Assembly (NCBI RefSeq): GCF_038002765.1 | Contig: NZ_JBBODE010000002.1 | Span: 1,736,001 to 1,800,000 of the forward strand | Reading direction: 5' to 3' | DNA: 64,000 nt | From: Peribacillus sp. FSL H8-0477 | GTDB taxonomy: Bacteria > Bacillota > Bacilli > Bacillales > DSM-1321 | Shown here: positions 9,388 through 18,009 of the stretch, one piece after another | How positions within the stretch are numbered: the first letter of the stretch is position 1 | Layout of the letters: every line of letters starts with the position of its first letter | Notes under the pieces: generated by a model | Told to the model about the DNA's origin: nothing | The model's database searches: none | Seen by the model: the letters and a program-made list of their open reading frames with translations, nothing else | Program-made: the position numbers and the translations under genes

Positions 9388-10824
9388 TCACTCTTGTTTC
9401 TCCAAAAAATGTTGAACACGCTTAACATAAGGGGTTTTATCGTATGATAAATAGACCTGACTTGATAGTTTGATTGGGTCACCGAAGAAAAACCTTTCAT
9501 ACAGGGTTTCACGCGTACCAAATGAACTCATCGTTAAATCCCAGGCTAATCGAAAAACTTTAATGCGGTCTTCCGCATTTTTTGACTTGGCTTGTAAATA
9601 ATGATCCAAATCCGTTCTTAAAATCTGAAAAGTATTTTCTGTAGGAATCGCCATTAGTCCACTTGCACCTAATAAATGAATGATTTCAGTAAACCTTGGA
9701 TAAATTTTTGGAAATAAACTGATCGCAATTTGAAGAGATGTTTGATCTGGCCGCATAAATCCTAATTCATCCATTTCTGCTTCCATTTCAGATTTAAGAA
9801 GCAACGCTTTCATTGTTTCTAAGGCAACAATAATTTCAGAAGCTTTCTCTTGCACGTGTTGATATTCAATAATATTGATTGTTTCAATAATGGATTGTAC
9901 AACACCTAACACAAATTCTAGTTTTATAATTCGTCTACAAACAACTTGATGAATGGTAAATGCTGAAAAGGAGTTTATATTCATAAAAATATTAGATACT
10001 TCTCTGTTATTATAATAAAAAACTCGGTCCCAAGGGACTAGTACATTGTCGAAAATTACGATAGAATCCATTTCCTCATATCTAGAGCTTAGTGGATAGT
10101 CAAAAGTAGACTCCCCTCCAACAAATGAATCTCGGCATACAAACTTCAGGTTTTTCGTATTACTAGGAATGGTAAAGGCAAATCCGTTTTCATCTGCTTC
10201 AAGTCCTGCCGTTGATACCACTAATAACTCATCCGTTATTCCTCCTTGTGTTGCTAGTAACTTAGCACCCTTTATGACAATTCCTTCTTCCGTTTCAGCT
10301 ATTACTTTGGCTGAGATCGGTTCATCCGCAGTTTCAAAGTAAAATTGTGATCGATTTACCTGAGGATTAATAAAGGTATGGGTGAGAGATAAGTCTTGTT
10401 CTCGTGCATACTCGTAAAACTTTGTAACATTTTCCGGAAAACAATTTCGTTGTCCTCTTAATAAATCTGCAGAACAAGCTAAGGCCATTAATACTGTATT
10501 CATATAGTCTGGGCTTCTCCCCATCATACCGTTACTGGATTTCGCCCAATTTTGAATCATTTTTCTTCTTTTAATTAAATCATCTCGTGTCTTTGGTTGT
10601 AAGTAAGACATACCTACAGGTTCGCTGGTTAACGGAGAGGTGTAAGTCATTGGTATTGATTCTTCCGAGAATTGTAAATCATATAACGCTGCCTGGCTTT
10701 TCATTACTCCTTTGAAAGCTGGGTGTTCAGAGATTTTTCCTTCCACAGGTTTTCCATCAATCCATACATTGGGTCTCAGTTGGTTAATCCGATGAATATA
10801 GTCGGTACCGTTTATAGCCGGCAT
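9388..10824 (-). CDS. 4-hydroxyphenylacetate 3-monooxygenase family oxygenase (HpaB-like)
   Basis: Large component of a two-component FADH2-dependent phenol hydroxylase. The 478-residue length, the N-terminal stretch with YIHRINQLRPNVWIDGKPV, and the acyl-CoA-dehydrogenase-like body with SHLTFINPQ-type, LVVSTAG and DNVLVPWDRVF segments fit the HpaB family. ATG 10824 follows AGGGGTG. A matching flavin reductase (HpaC-like) is encoded about 1.5 kb away at 12333 on the other strand, with a desaturase gene between. The substrate could be 4-hydroxyphenylacetate or another phenol; Bacillus paralogs are of varied function. Confidence 0.82.
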   Translation of the reverse strand: MPAINGTDYIHRINQLRPNVWIDGKPVEGKISEHPAFKGVMKSQAALYDLQFSEESIPMTYTSPLTSEPVGMSYLQPKTRDDLIKRRKMIQNWAKSSNGMMGRSPDYMNTVLMALACSADLLRGQRNCFPENVTKFYEYAREQDLSLTHTFINPQVNRSQFYFETADEPISAKVIAETEEGIVIKGAKLLATQGGITDELLVVSTAGLEADENGFAFTIPSNTKNLKFVCRDSFVGGESTFDYPLSSRYEEMDSIVIFDNVLVPWDRVFYYNNREVSNIFMNINSFSAFTIHQVVCRRIIKLEFVLGVVQSIIETINIIEYQHVQEKASEIIVALETMKALLLKSEMEAEMDELGFMRPDQTSLQIAISLFPKIYPRFTEIIHLLGASGLMAIPTENTFQILRTDLDHYLQAKSKNAEDRIKVFRLAWDLTMSSFGTRETLYERFFFGDPIKLSSQVYLSYDKTPYVKRVQHFLEKQE

Positions 10825-10960
10825 AAGTACACCCCTAATAGTTAGTCACTTTTTGTAGAAGGGGATATCACATTAAAATATCTCCTTTGAACTCATTTTT
10901 AATTTATGTAAAGTACCCAGATTGGTGAAAACAATATTCTATAGGGTAGAGTGAACAAAG

Positions 10961-11001
10961 AAAAAAGCTTTCACCCTGATTGTTCAGAGTAAAAGCTTTT
11001 A
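10961..11001 (-). terminator. Terminator of des
   Basis: AAAAGCTTT and AAAGCTTTT (read on the minus strand) form a stem with a T-rich tail directly after the des stop codon. The loop is long, so efficiency is uncertain. Confidence 0.6.
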
Positions 11002-11015
11002 TAGTCTTTTATTAA

Positions 11016-12029
11016 TTATGCGACAGCATTTTTAAGTAATAAATGCTTGACCTCACCGAAAGTAACGAATCGTTTATTTTTTTCATCATATAATTTGTAG
11101 CGTAATGACTTAAGACTTAATTTGATATCAACCGTTGTCGCCATTTGAATGGGTGGAGTTGAATCATGTGCTTTTTCCAAGTTGTAATTAGGGACTCTAG
11201 GGCTTAAATGATGTACATGGTGGAATCCGATATTACCGGTTACCCATTGCAGTACTTTAGGAAGCTTATAGTAAGAACTGCCTTCGATAGCTGCCTTCAC
11301 GTAATCCCATTCACTTTCATCTTCAAAATAAGAATCTTCGAAGGTATGTTGAATATAAAATAACCAAATACCAAGTGCTCCAGCAATAAACATGGTAGTT
11401 CCTTGTACAATCACAAATGACTGCCATCCGATCGCCCAAATTAAGAGAGAGTAAAGAACTACAATACAAACATTCGTTAAATACGTATTGTTACGTTCTT
11501 TCTTACGTGCGTCTTTTCTATTGAAACGGCTTGATATTAGAATTAAGAAGATAGGACCTAAACCAAACATGACTAAAGGATTGCGGTACATCCGATATTT
11601 AAAACGTTCCCATTTCGTTGCTTCTACATATTCTTCAATAGTCATTACCCAAATATCGCCCACACCGCGTTTATCTAGATTTCCACTAGAAGCATGGTGA
11701 ATGGAGTGCTCGCGTTTCCATTTTTCAAAGGCGAAGAGAGTCATGATGCCTGTAAAGGTTCCGACTATCGCGTTTGCTTTTTTATTTTTGAAGAATGAAC
11801 CGTGTGTACAGTCATGGAAGATTATGAACATACGTATAATGAAACCACTAGTTACTGCTGATAACGCGATCGTAAGCAAAATTGATATGTCTAAAGCTTG
11901 ATAGGCTAAGAACCAAAACAAAATTGCTGGCGGAATCGTATTCACCAATTGTCTAACGCTCGCTTTTACATCTGCTTTTTCAAAGGGTGCAACAAATTTT
12001 CGTAGTTGTGCTGTTTTTTCTTTGCTCAT
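11016..12029 (-). CDS. des: Membrane acyl-lipid fatty acid desaturase
   Basis: Integral membrane di-iron desaturase that introduces a double bond into phospholipid acyl chains, close to Bacillus subtilis Des (delta-5). Three histidine boxes are present: HDCTH (72-76), HSIHH (108-112) and HHVHH near residue 270, with several hydrophobic spans between. I place the start at 12029 because AAAGGAGG lies 6 bases upstream; an in-frame start 20 codons earlier has none. Its likely -10 (TATACT, 12083-12078) has no good -35, which fits activator dependence like the DesK/DesR control of B. subtilis des; desKR genes are not in this window. Confidence 0.92.
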   Translation of the reverse strand: MSKEKTAQLRKFVAPFEKADVKASVRQLVNTIPPAILFWFLAYQALDISILLTIALSAVTSGFIIRMFIIFHDCTHGSFFKNKKANAIVGTFTGIMTLFAFEKWKREHSIHHASSGNLDKRGVGDIWVMTIEEYVEATKWERFKYRMYRNPLVMFGLGPIFLILISSRFNRKDARKKERNNTYLTNVCIVVLYSLLIWAIGWQSFVIVQGTTMFIAGALGIWLFYIQHTFEDSYFEDESEWDYVKAAIEGSSYYKLPKVLQWVTGNIGFHHVHHLSPRVPNYNLEKAHDSTPPIQMATTVDIKLSLKSLRYKLYDEKNKRFVTFGEVKHLLLKNAVA

Positions 12030-12127
12030 GTTTTCCTCCTTTAACAGGCTCTTTAGCCTGGAAACCTTATTAAATTTAGTATAAAGCAAAATGGACTTAA
12101 CTATTAGTCATACTTGTCAGTTGTTAC

Positions 12128-12145
12128 ACATGACATATGTCATGT
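12128..12145. promoter_or_regulatory. 18-bp perfect palindrome upstream of des
   Basis: ACATGACATATGTCATGT is fully self-complementary and centred about 66 bp upstream of the expected des transcription start. A NarL/DesR-type response-regulator site is a reasonable reading given the activator-dependent look of the des promoter, but the binding protein is inferred. Confidence 0.5.
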
Positions 12146-12332
12146 TTTTAAATGGAAATACGGGTTGACAGTTTGTTTTCGATTTAATAGGTACCGCTGG
12201 AGGTAGAAGAATTGAACTGGATAGGGAGAACCGATTAGGATTTTAAAAAATGAATTCTAAACGTTTTATTAGGTAATCGATCGTCATACTTGGTATGATT
12301 ATATTATCTTAATTTAAAGGGGAATGTTAGGA

Positions 12333-12836
12333 ATGAATTCTACTACTGAACAAGTCGCACGTTTTAAAGAAGTGTTGGGAAACTATCCGACAGGAGTCAC
12401 CGTAGTAACAGCTGCTGATGAGAATGGAACTCCTGTTGGGTTAACGGTCAATTCATTTGCTTCTGTTTCGATTGATCCATTGCTTGTCTTGTGGTCAATC
12501 GATCGTAAGGTTTCGTCTTTTGATATATTCCAAAATACCGATAAATTTGCTATTCATACATTAGCTGACGATCAAGCTGAAATTTGTACCTTGTTTGCCA
12601 GCAGGGATATCGATCGTTTTGCAAATTGCGAATGGAATCTTTCAGAGCATGCTCTGCCAATAATCTCAGGATCTTACGGTGTTTTACAATGTAAAACATT
12701 CAAAAAAGTGGATGCTGGAGATCATTTGATTTTAATTGGTGAAGTAATCGATATAGAAGTTGAAAAGAAAGAGCCATTACTTTATCATAAAAGAAAATTC
12801 GGGAAAATTCCTGAAGAATTTTATGCAACAAAATAA
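12333..12836 (+). CDS. Flavin reductase family protein (HpaC-like)
   Basis: Small NAD(P)H:flavin oxidoreductase that would supply reduced flavin to the HpaB-type oxygenase at 9388. The family pattern is clear: NYPTGVTVVTAADENGTPVG at the N-terminus, then LTVNSFASVSIDPLLVLWSID, FAIHTLADDQ and DHLILIGEV. About 167 residues is normal. I prefer ATG 12333 over the in-frame ATG 12324, because GGGG at 12319-12322 is 10 bases from the former and adjacent to the latter. Transcribed alone, ended by its own terminator. Confidence 0.85.
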   Translation: MNSTTEQVARFKEVLGNYPTGVTVVTAADENGTPVGLTVNSFASVSIDPLLVLWSIDRKVSSFDIFQNTDKFAIHTLADDQAEICTLFASRDIDRFANCEWNLSEHALPIISGSYGVLQCKTFKKVDAGDHLILIGEVIDIEVEKKEPLLYHKRKFGKIPEEFYATK

Positions 12837-12841
12837 TATAC

Positions 12842-12876
12842 CTGGTTGAACCTTCATTTAAAGGTTCAACTTTTTT
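12842..12876 (+). terminator. Terminator after flavin reductase gene
   Basis: GTTGAACCTT pairs with AAGGTTCAAC across a short loop, followed by six T residues. Confidence 0.9.
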
Positions 12877-12997
12877 AGTTGTCCATTTGGAAAATCATTA
12901 TTTCAGTGTAGATGGATTAAGAAGAAACAGATACAATGATAAGGGTATAATTAGAATAAGATGTTATAGTAAGAATGCAAAATTGGAGGAGTAGAAT

Positions 12998-13312
12998 ATG
13001 AAAAAAATTAATACAGTTCAGGAATTTAACGAACAAATTGGACAAGATGAGCTGACAGTTGGGATTTTTACTACGACTTGGTGCCCGGACTGCAAACGGT
13101 TAGATTTGTTTATTGATGAAGTAACAGAAGAACATCAAGATAAACAATGGTTCACAATTGATAAAGATGAATTCCCAGAAATATCTGATCAACAAACTGT
13201 TATGGGTATTCCATCTTTGTTGGTTTATAAAAATGGTGAAAAAATCGCTCATCTGCATAGTGCAAATGCTAAATCGCCTGAACAGATTAAAGAATTTCTA
13301 AGCAATATATAA
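12998..13312 (+). CDS. Thioredoxin-like protein with CPDC active site
   Basis: A 104-residue single-domain thioredoxin-fold protein, cytoplasmic, no signal peptide. The redox motif is WCPDC (TTTWCPDCKRLD), not the WCGPC of thioredoxin proper, and the cis-proline segment is VMGIPSLLVYKNGE. Start ATG follows TTGGAGGAG. It sits between two terminators and is monocistronic. The CPDC form occurs in small Bacillus thioredoxin paralogs of unknown substrate; I cannot name a partner. Confidence 0.85.
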   Translation: MKKINTVQEFNEQIGQDELTVGIFTTTWCPDCKRLDLFIDEVTEEHQDKQWFTIDKDEFPEISDQQTVMGIPSLLVYKNGEKIAHLHSANAKSPEQIKEFLSNI

Positions 13313-13330
13313 AATGATTTAGGGATACCA

Positions 13331-13365
13331 AGGACTGCCAAGATTAATCCGGCAGTCCTTTTTTT
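13331..13365 (+). terminator. Intrinsic terminator
   Basis: AGGACTGCC (13331-13339) pairs with GGCAGTCCT (13351-13359), followed by a T run. Confidence 0.92.
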
Positions 13366-13493
13366 GAGTCGTTTAAAAATGGTCTTGAGGAAGTTACTGA
13401 ATAGCCATTCATTTTATGGTAGACTAGTTGTATATAAATGAATCGTTAAAGGAGTGAAAGGCCATTATTTTTCAAAAAAAATTTGAAGAATCA

Positions 13494-14291
13494 GTGAAAA
13501 ATGGTGTTCACATTGGCAATGGAATCGCGTCCTTTCAAAACATCCGCTTAAATGTTCACTGTTTTGTGGTAGATGGGATATTAATTGATACAGGCGCCCA
13601 ATCACTTGCCAAAGAATTCAGACCCTATATCGAAAGACAAGATTTTGATCAAGTGATGATTACTCATTATCATGAGGACCATACAGGGTGTGCAGCGTAT
13701 GTTCAGAGCAAAGGAAAACCAATATTTATGAATGAATTATCCATTCCATATTGTCGAACCAAGGCGGATTATCCACTGTATCGTAAGATGTTTTGGGGCA
13801 AGCGCCGGCCTTTTGCGGCTGAATCGATTGGTGAAACAATCACATCCCGAACGGCTGTATGGGATGTAATTGATACACCAGGACATGCAAAAGATCATAA
13901 AGCCTTTTTGAACCGGGAAACTGGACAGCTGTTCACTGGTGACCTGTATTGCCAAGAGCGTACGAAGGTTATACTGCGAGAAGAAAGCATTCCAACACTG
14001 ATTGATTCGTTGAACCGCGTTCTTACTTTTGACTTTGATGACGTGTTTTGCTGTCATGCAGGGCTGCTGGCGGATGGAAAAGGTGCGTTGAGACGGAAGC
14101 TCGATTACTTACTTCATATACAAGATAAGATTCTAAATTTGCACGATGAAGGAAATACTGTGAAACAAATCAATGATGTGCTGTTCCCTAAAAAATATCC
14201 AATTACTCGATTTTCGTCAGGTGAATGGGACTCTCAGCATATTGTAAACTCGGTCATAAATGAGCATGCGGGAAATAAATCAAATGCATAA
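13494..14291 (+). CDS. Metallo-beta-lactamase-fold hydrolase
   Basis: Binuclear metal hydrolase: the signature HYHEDHTG, the later metal-ligand segments DTPGHAKDH and FTGDLY, and a final CCHAG histidine. 265 residues, cytoplasmic, substrate unknown. The start is unclear: GTG 13494 has only a weak GAAG upstream. The same frame is open back to an ATT at 13464 placed 9 bases after AAAGGAG (13448-13454), which would add ten residues. A single-base indel in the A8 run nearby is another explanation. No ATG is available in this frame upstream. Confidence 0.8.
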   Translation: MKNGVHIGNGIASFQNIRLNVHCFVVDGILIDTGAQSLAKEFRPYIERQDFDQVMITHYHEDHTGCAAYVQSKGKPIFMNELSIPYCRTKADYPLYRKMFWGKRRPFAAESIGETITSRTAVWDVIDTPGHAKDHKAFLNRETGQLFTGDLYCQERTKVILREESIPTLIDSLNRVLTFDFDDVFCCHAGLLADGKGALRRKLDYLLHIQDKILNLHDEGNTVKQINDVLFPKKYPITRFSSGEWDSQHIVNSVINEHAGNKSNA

Positions 14292-14296
14292 GCTGG

Positions 14297-14333
14297 AAAA
14301 CGTTAAAGGAGGACATTCCTTTGACGTTTTTTT
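14297..14333 (+). terminator. Intrinsic terminator
   Basis: AAAACGTTAAAGGA pairs with TCCTTTGACGTTTT with small mismatches, followed by T residues. Confidence 0.8.
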
Positions 14334-14436
14334 GATGAGAATTGCTTTTGTTCTGAACTAGATAAAGATAAACTTGTGGTATATTATAAAACAACGACTC
14401 AATACTAAACATTGTTTTCAAAGTTAGGAAGAGGTT

Positions 14437-15282
14437 ATGAACTTGTCCATTAATCATCAACTTTATGAATACATTATTAGTCATTCAAGAACGATTACAG
14501 AAGAGTGGTTTCGGGAGAAAAGGAATTTTTCTGGACCTTTTTATTCAAATAGCCAAAATCCTGAAATCAATCAGGTTTTACGGGAACAACACGCTTTGAC
14601 GATTAAGACGATTGCCCATACCTTTTTAGAAGAGAGGAGTCTTTTCAATGGACAGCTAATCATTTGGGCCGAATCGGTTGCACAAAGCAGAATTGATCAT
14701 AAAGCACCCATTCATCATGTTTTAGAGGCTTTGAGTAAAACTAGAGAGGTTATTTGGAAATATGTAGAGCAGTTTAGCAATCTGCATACCGAGTCTGTAA
14801 CTCTTAGGGATATTCTTAACTGGAGTTCATTATATAATGCTAGTTTTGATCAGTTAATCCATCATTTTACTAAAAGGTATTATGTACTGTCTACCCATCA
14901 ATTAGCCGCTCAGCAATTATTGATTACTGAATTGAGTACACCTGTTATTCCACTTGTCGATGGGATAGCTGTCTTACCAATTGTAGGAGATATAGATGCA
15001 TACCGCGCCAAATCCTTTTTGGAAGTTGTACCGCAAAAATGTTCCGATATGGAAATAAATAAACTGTTCATTGACGTATCTGGTGTTTCCATCATGGATA
15101 CAAGGGTAGCCAATGAAATGTTTAAATTAATTCAAATACTTAGTCTGCTTGGAATAGAAACCTACATATCAGGTATTTCCCCTGAAGTTGCACAAACGTC
15201 GATTCAATTAGGATATGATTGGAGTCATGTTCCGACATACAGTACATTAAAACAAGCATTAGCGAAAATTAGACATAGTTAA
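14437..15282 (+). CDS. RsbR-like stressosome protein with C-terminal STAS domain
   Basis: Two-part protein of 281 residues: an N-terminal helical sensor-like region (about 1-150, RsbR_N/globin-like) and a C-terminal STAS domain starting near TPVIPLVDGIAVLPIVGDID. The STAS segment FIDVSGVSIMDTRVANEM carries the serine and threonine positions phosphorylated by RsbT in RsbR paralogs. It would join the stressosome that gates sigma-B activation. The gene is monocistronic and not linked to an rsb operon here, as with the scattered rsbR paralogs of B. subtilis. Which signal it senses is unknown. Confidence 0.82.
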   Translation: MNLSINHQLYEYIISHSRTITEEWFREKRNFSGPFYSNSQNPEINQVLREQHALTIKTIAHTFLEERSLFNGQLIIWAESVAQSRIDHKAPIHHVLEALSKTREVIWKYVEQFSNLHTESVTLRDILNWSSLYNASFDQLIHHFTKRYYVLSTHQLAAQQLLITELSTPVIPLVDGIAVLPIVGDIDAYRAKSFLEVVPQKCSDMEINKLFIDVSGVSIMDTRVANEMFKLIQILSLLGIETYISGISPEVAQTSIQLGYDWSHVPTYSTLKQALAKIRHS

Positions 15283-15379
15283 TTGAATTCCTAGTTTAGT
15301 GAGTTTTTTCTCCCTTATGATTTGTCATCTCCCAGGCATCGTGGAATAGGATAAAGGAAGATTCATCGGGGGTGAGCTG

Positions 15380-15808
15380 ATGGCTGTAGTAAAAGCAAGA
15401 GATTCTGATATTGATTTAATGGCGAGGTTACTGAGGGCTGAAGCTGAGGGTGAAGGCGACCAAGGAATGCTGATGGTTGGAAATGTGGGAATTAATCGAA
15501 TCCGAGGAGATTGTTCTGATTTTAAAAACATCAGGACAATTCCTCAAATGGTTTATCAAGAACATGCCTTTGAAGCTGTTCAAAAAGGCTATTTTTATCA
15601 ACGACCAAGAGAAAGAGAAAAACGGCTTGCTCGTCGTGTAATCAATGGAGAAAGGTTATGGCCCTCTAAATATAGTATGTGGTATTTCAGACCACAGGGT
15701 GACTGTCCACCAACATGGTATGGTCAGCCGCTGGTCGGACGATACAAACTGCATTGCTTCTACGAACCGACAGGGGAAGAATGTGAGGCTATTTACAATA
15801 CATTTTAA
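15380..15808 (+). CDS. cwlJ: Spore cortex-lytic enzyme CwlJ
   Basis: Germination-specific cortex hydrolase of the SleB/CwlJ hydrolase_2 family. The 142 residues match B. subtilis CwlJ in length and closely in sequence: DLMARLLRAEAEGEG with the catalytic glutamate, GNVGINRI, YFYQR, WYFRPQGDCPPTWYGQP and the C-terminal YNTF. Start ATG follows a GGGGGTGAG site. The protein is placed in the spore coat and needs GerQ for retention; gerQ is not adjacent here, unlike in the B. cereus group. Strong evidence that the organism sporulates. Confidence 0.96.
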   Translation: MAVVKARDSDIDLMARLLRAEAEGEGDQGMLMVGNVGINRIRGDCSDFKNIRTIPQMVYQEHAFEAVQKGYFYQRPREREKRLARRVINGERLWPSKYSMWYFRPQGDCPPTWYGQPLVGRYKLHCFYEPTGEECEAIYNTF

Positions 15809-15856
15809 AAAGAACGATCAAAAGCTTGTAAATCAGCTTTTGATCGTTCTTTTTTT
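15809..15856. terminator. Bidirectional terminator
   Basis: AAGAACGATCAAAAGCT and AGCTTTTGATCGTTCTT form a long perfect stem with A and T tracts on the two flanks, serving cwlJ and the converging gene at 15861. Confidence 0.95.
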
Positions 15857-15860
15857 TTGT

Positions 15861-16121
15861 TTATTTAACTAGTTTTAATCTTGGCAGAATGGGTTCTAGT
15901 ATCTCGACCGCAATATATTCCATCTCCAGGCCAAAACAGTGTTGTGCTTCGAACTCTATGGATCTTGCTTTTTCTGGGTCATTGCAAAAAAGGAAAGAAA
16001 TAATCCCGTTTTCTTCACGTAAATCGATATGTTTAAACATAATATCATGTTCGATTAAAAATGCTTCAAAGATATCGCATAATTCGTAAAGACTCTCTTT
16101 ATTGACTGTTGTAAAAATCAT
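15861..16121 (-). CDS. Small hypothetical protein, 86 residues
   Basis: I do not recognise this family. It is an acidic, soluble 86-residue protein (MIFTTVNKESLYELCDIFEA at the start, EILEPILPRLKLVK at the end) with no signal peptide or membrane segment. ATG 16121 lies 9 bases after AGGAG; an upstream TTG at 16130 overlaps that region and is less likely. Strong ribosome binding site and a shared terminator with cwlJ support it being a real gene. No function proposed. Confidence 0.7.
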   Translation of the reverse strand: MIFTTVNKESLYELCDIFEAFLIEHDIMFKHIDLREENGIISFLFCNDPEKARSIEFEAQHCFGLEMEYIAVEILEPILPRLKLVK

Positions 16122-16306
16122 TAAGAACAACTCCTAAAAATTTAGAATAGTAGTTATAAATAGTTTTTCAAATTGTTCAGCTTCGGTATATTCTAACATT
16201 TATTTTAATAGAATTAGGTATGTATCTACTAATAAATTTCAATCTAGTTGATTCGGGGTGGATCTGAACATTAAGATCAGTGAAAAAATCTGAGAGGAGA
16301 GAAAAT

Positions 16307-17086
16307 ATGAAAAAGAATTGGATATCTACCTTGTTCGTTATCATGTCGTGCATATTCTTACTAGCTGGATGTGGGGATTCCGAAGAAACGGCTACGAAAA
16401 ACCCAAAGAAAGAATTTCACTATGCGATGAGCGGTGTCTATAAACCATTTAATTATAAAGAAAATGGAAAGCTTTCAGGTTTTGATGTAGAGATTGGACA
16501 AGCATTAGCAAAAAAAATGGGAATGAAAGCTGTTCCAGTAACAAATCCATGGGAAACCATTATTCAAGGCCTGCAAGCCAAAAAATATGATGCCATTATT
16601 GGTAGTATGACGATTACAGAAGAACGTGCTAAAGCAGTGAATTTTACAGATACGTACTACCGTTCTGGAGCTCAAATCTTTGTTACTAATGACAATACGG
16701 AGATAAAATCTGCAGAAAAATTAAAGGGTAAAAAAATTGGTGTTGTTAAGTCCAGTATTTACAGTGAACATGCTCAAACCTTAACAGATAAAGATAAAAT
16801 AGTTGAATATGATAGTGATATTACCGCTCTTATGGATTTACCCACAGGACGACTGGATGCAGTGATCACAGATCAAATGGTCGGATTCCGAGTTATTAAG
16901 GAAGATGCGATTAAGATAAAAGATATAGGCGAACCACTTTCTCAAGATGACCAAGCCGTTGCTGTCCGGAAAGAGGATAAAGAGCTGCTCGAAAAAATTA
17001 ATGGGGCTCTCGCTGAAATAATTGAAGATGGTACGTATGAAAAAATCAGTGCCAAATGGTTCGGTCGCAATATTCTTGAAGAATAA
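16307..17086 (+). CDS. Amino-acid ABC transporter substrate-binding lipoprotein
   Basis: Extracellular solute-binding protein, family 3, anchored by a lipid at the cysteine of LLAGC (signal peptide about residues 1-21). The body shows the polar amino-acid pattern: AMSGVYKPFNYKENGKLSGFDVEIGQALAKKM, KKYDAIIGSMTITEERAKAVNFTDTYY, KKIGVVKSSIY. I place the start at ATG 16307 after GAGAGGAG; an in-frame GTG 27 bases upstream contains that site. Cystine or a basic amino acid is plausible. Followed 29 bp later by its permease. Confidence 0.9.
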   Translation: MKKNWISTLFVIMSCIFLLAGCGDSEETATKNPKKEFHYAMSGVYKPFNYKENGKLSGFDVEIGQALAKKMGMKAVPVTNPWETIIQGLQAKKYDAIIGSMTITEERAKAVNFTDTYYRSGAQIFVTNDNTEIKSAEKLKGKKIGVVKSSIYSEHAQTLTDKDKIVEYDSDITALMDLPTGRLDAVITDQMVGFRVIKEDAIKIKDIGEPLSQDDQAVAVRKEDKELLEKINGALAEIIEDGTYEKISAKWFGRNILEE

Positions 17087-17115
17087 AACAGCACATAAGC
17101 AGGGAGGTAATCGCT

Positions 17116-17796
17116 ATGATACAAATTTTTCTTAACACATACGAAGTATTTCTCCAAGCTGCTTTTCTAACATTTAAATTAACGCTTACCTCCTTGTTAT
17201 TAGGGTCGATTATTGGTTTAGTATTTGCTTTTTTTCGAATTTCGTCGAGTAAATGGTTGAACGCTCTAGCATCCATCTATATAGGAGTTATCCGGGGTAC
17301 ACCCTTAATTGTTCAAATCGCCATTTTATATTTTGGCATTGCTTCTATTATTACACTTTCTCAATTCTGGGCAGGAGCTTTAGCATTAGCGGTTCATAAT
17401 GGTGCGTATATCGCAGAAGTTTTCCGAGGATCGATTCAATCTGTTGATCGGGGACAGATGGAGGCAGGACGTTCGCTGGGCATGAGTTATGCTCAGACTA
17501 TGAAAGAAATCATTTTACCGCAAGCATTTAAACGGTCAATTCCGCCGCTTGGCAACCAATTTATCATTGGGTTAAAAGATTCATCCTTGGTTGCCTATGT
17601 AGGAATGGCTGAATTATGGGGATCTGGATTAAGTGAAGCAGCAGCTAATTATCGACAATTAGAGACGTATATTGTAATTGGATTATATTACTTAGTGATG
17701 GTACTGTTCATTTCTTTTATCTTACGTAAAGTAGAATCCAGGCTGGATGTTGATTCAGTACCTAAGGAACGGTTTATAAAGGAGAAAAATGTCTAA
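17116..17796 (+). CDS. Amino-acid ABC transporter permease
   Basis: His/Glu/Gln/Arg-type ABC permease, 226 residues, about five membrane spans, with the EAA loop EAGRSLGMSYAQTMKEIILPQAFKRSIPPLGNQ contacting the ATPase. Start ATG after CAGGGAGG. It is followed by a terminator and then spore-coat-like genes, so the cognate ATP-binding subunit is not in this operon; it must be encoded elsewhere or shared. Confidence 0.92.
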   Translation: MIQIFLNTYEVFLQAAFLTFKLTLTSLLLGSIIGLVFAFFRISSSKWLNALASIYIGVIRGTPLIVQIAILYFGIASIITLSQFWAGALALAVHNGAYIAEVFRGSIQSVDRGQMEAGRSLGMSYAQTMKEIILPQAFKRSIPPLGNQFIIGLKDSSLVAYVGMAELWGSGLSEAAANYRQLETYIVIGLYYLVMVLFISFILRKVESRLDVDSVPKERFIKEKNV

Positions 17797-17817
17797 GCAT
17801 AATGATCTCATAGTGTA

Positions 17818-17867
17818 AAAAACGTGTAATGTGTTGGGATTTCTCAACAGGTTTACACGTTTTTTTG
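17818..17867 (+). terminator. Terminator of the amino-acid transporter operon
   Basis: AAAACGTGTAA pairs with TTACACGTTTT across a long loop and is followed by a T run. Confidence 0.85.
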
Positions 17868-18009
17868 TTCTTTTTAAAAAAGCCACTTAATATAGGTTTT
17901 CAAAAATGAAGGTTTAAAAAAAGATTGATATATGGGGGAATGGCCAATCATTCCTAAGAGTTTTTCATACTATAAAACAACTGAGGCTCAGGCGCGGGAG
18001 GTGGATGAG

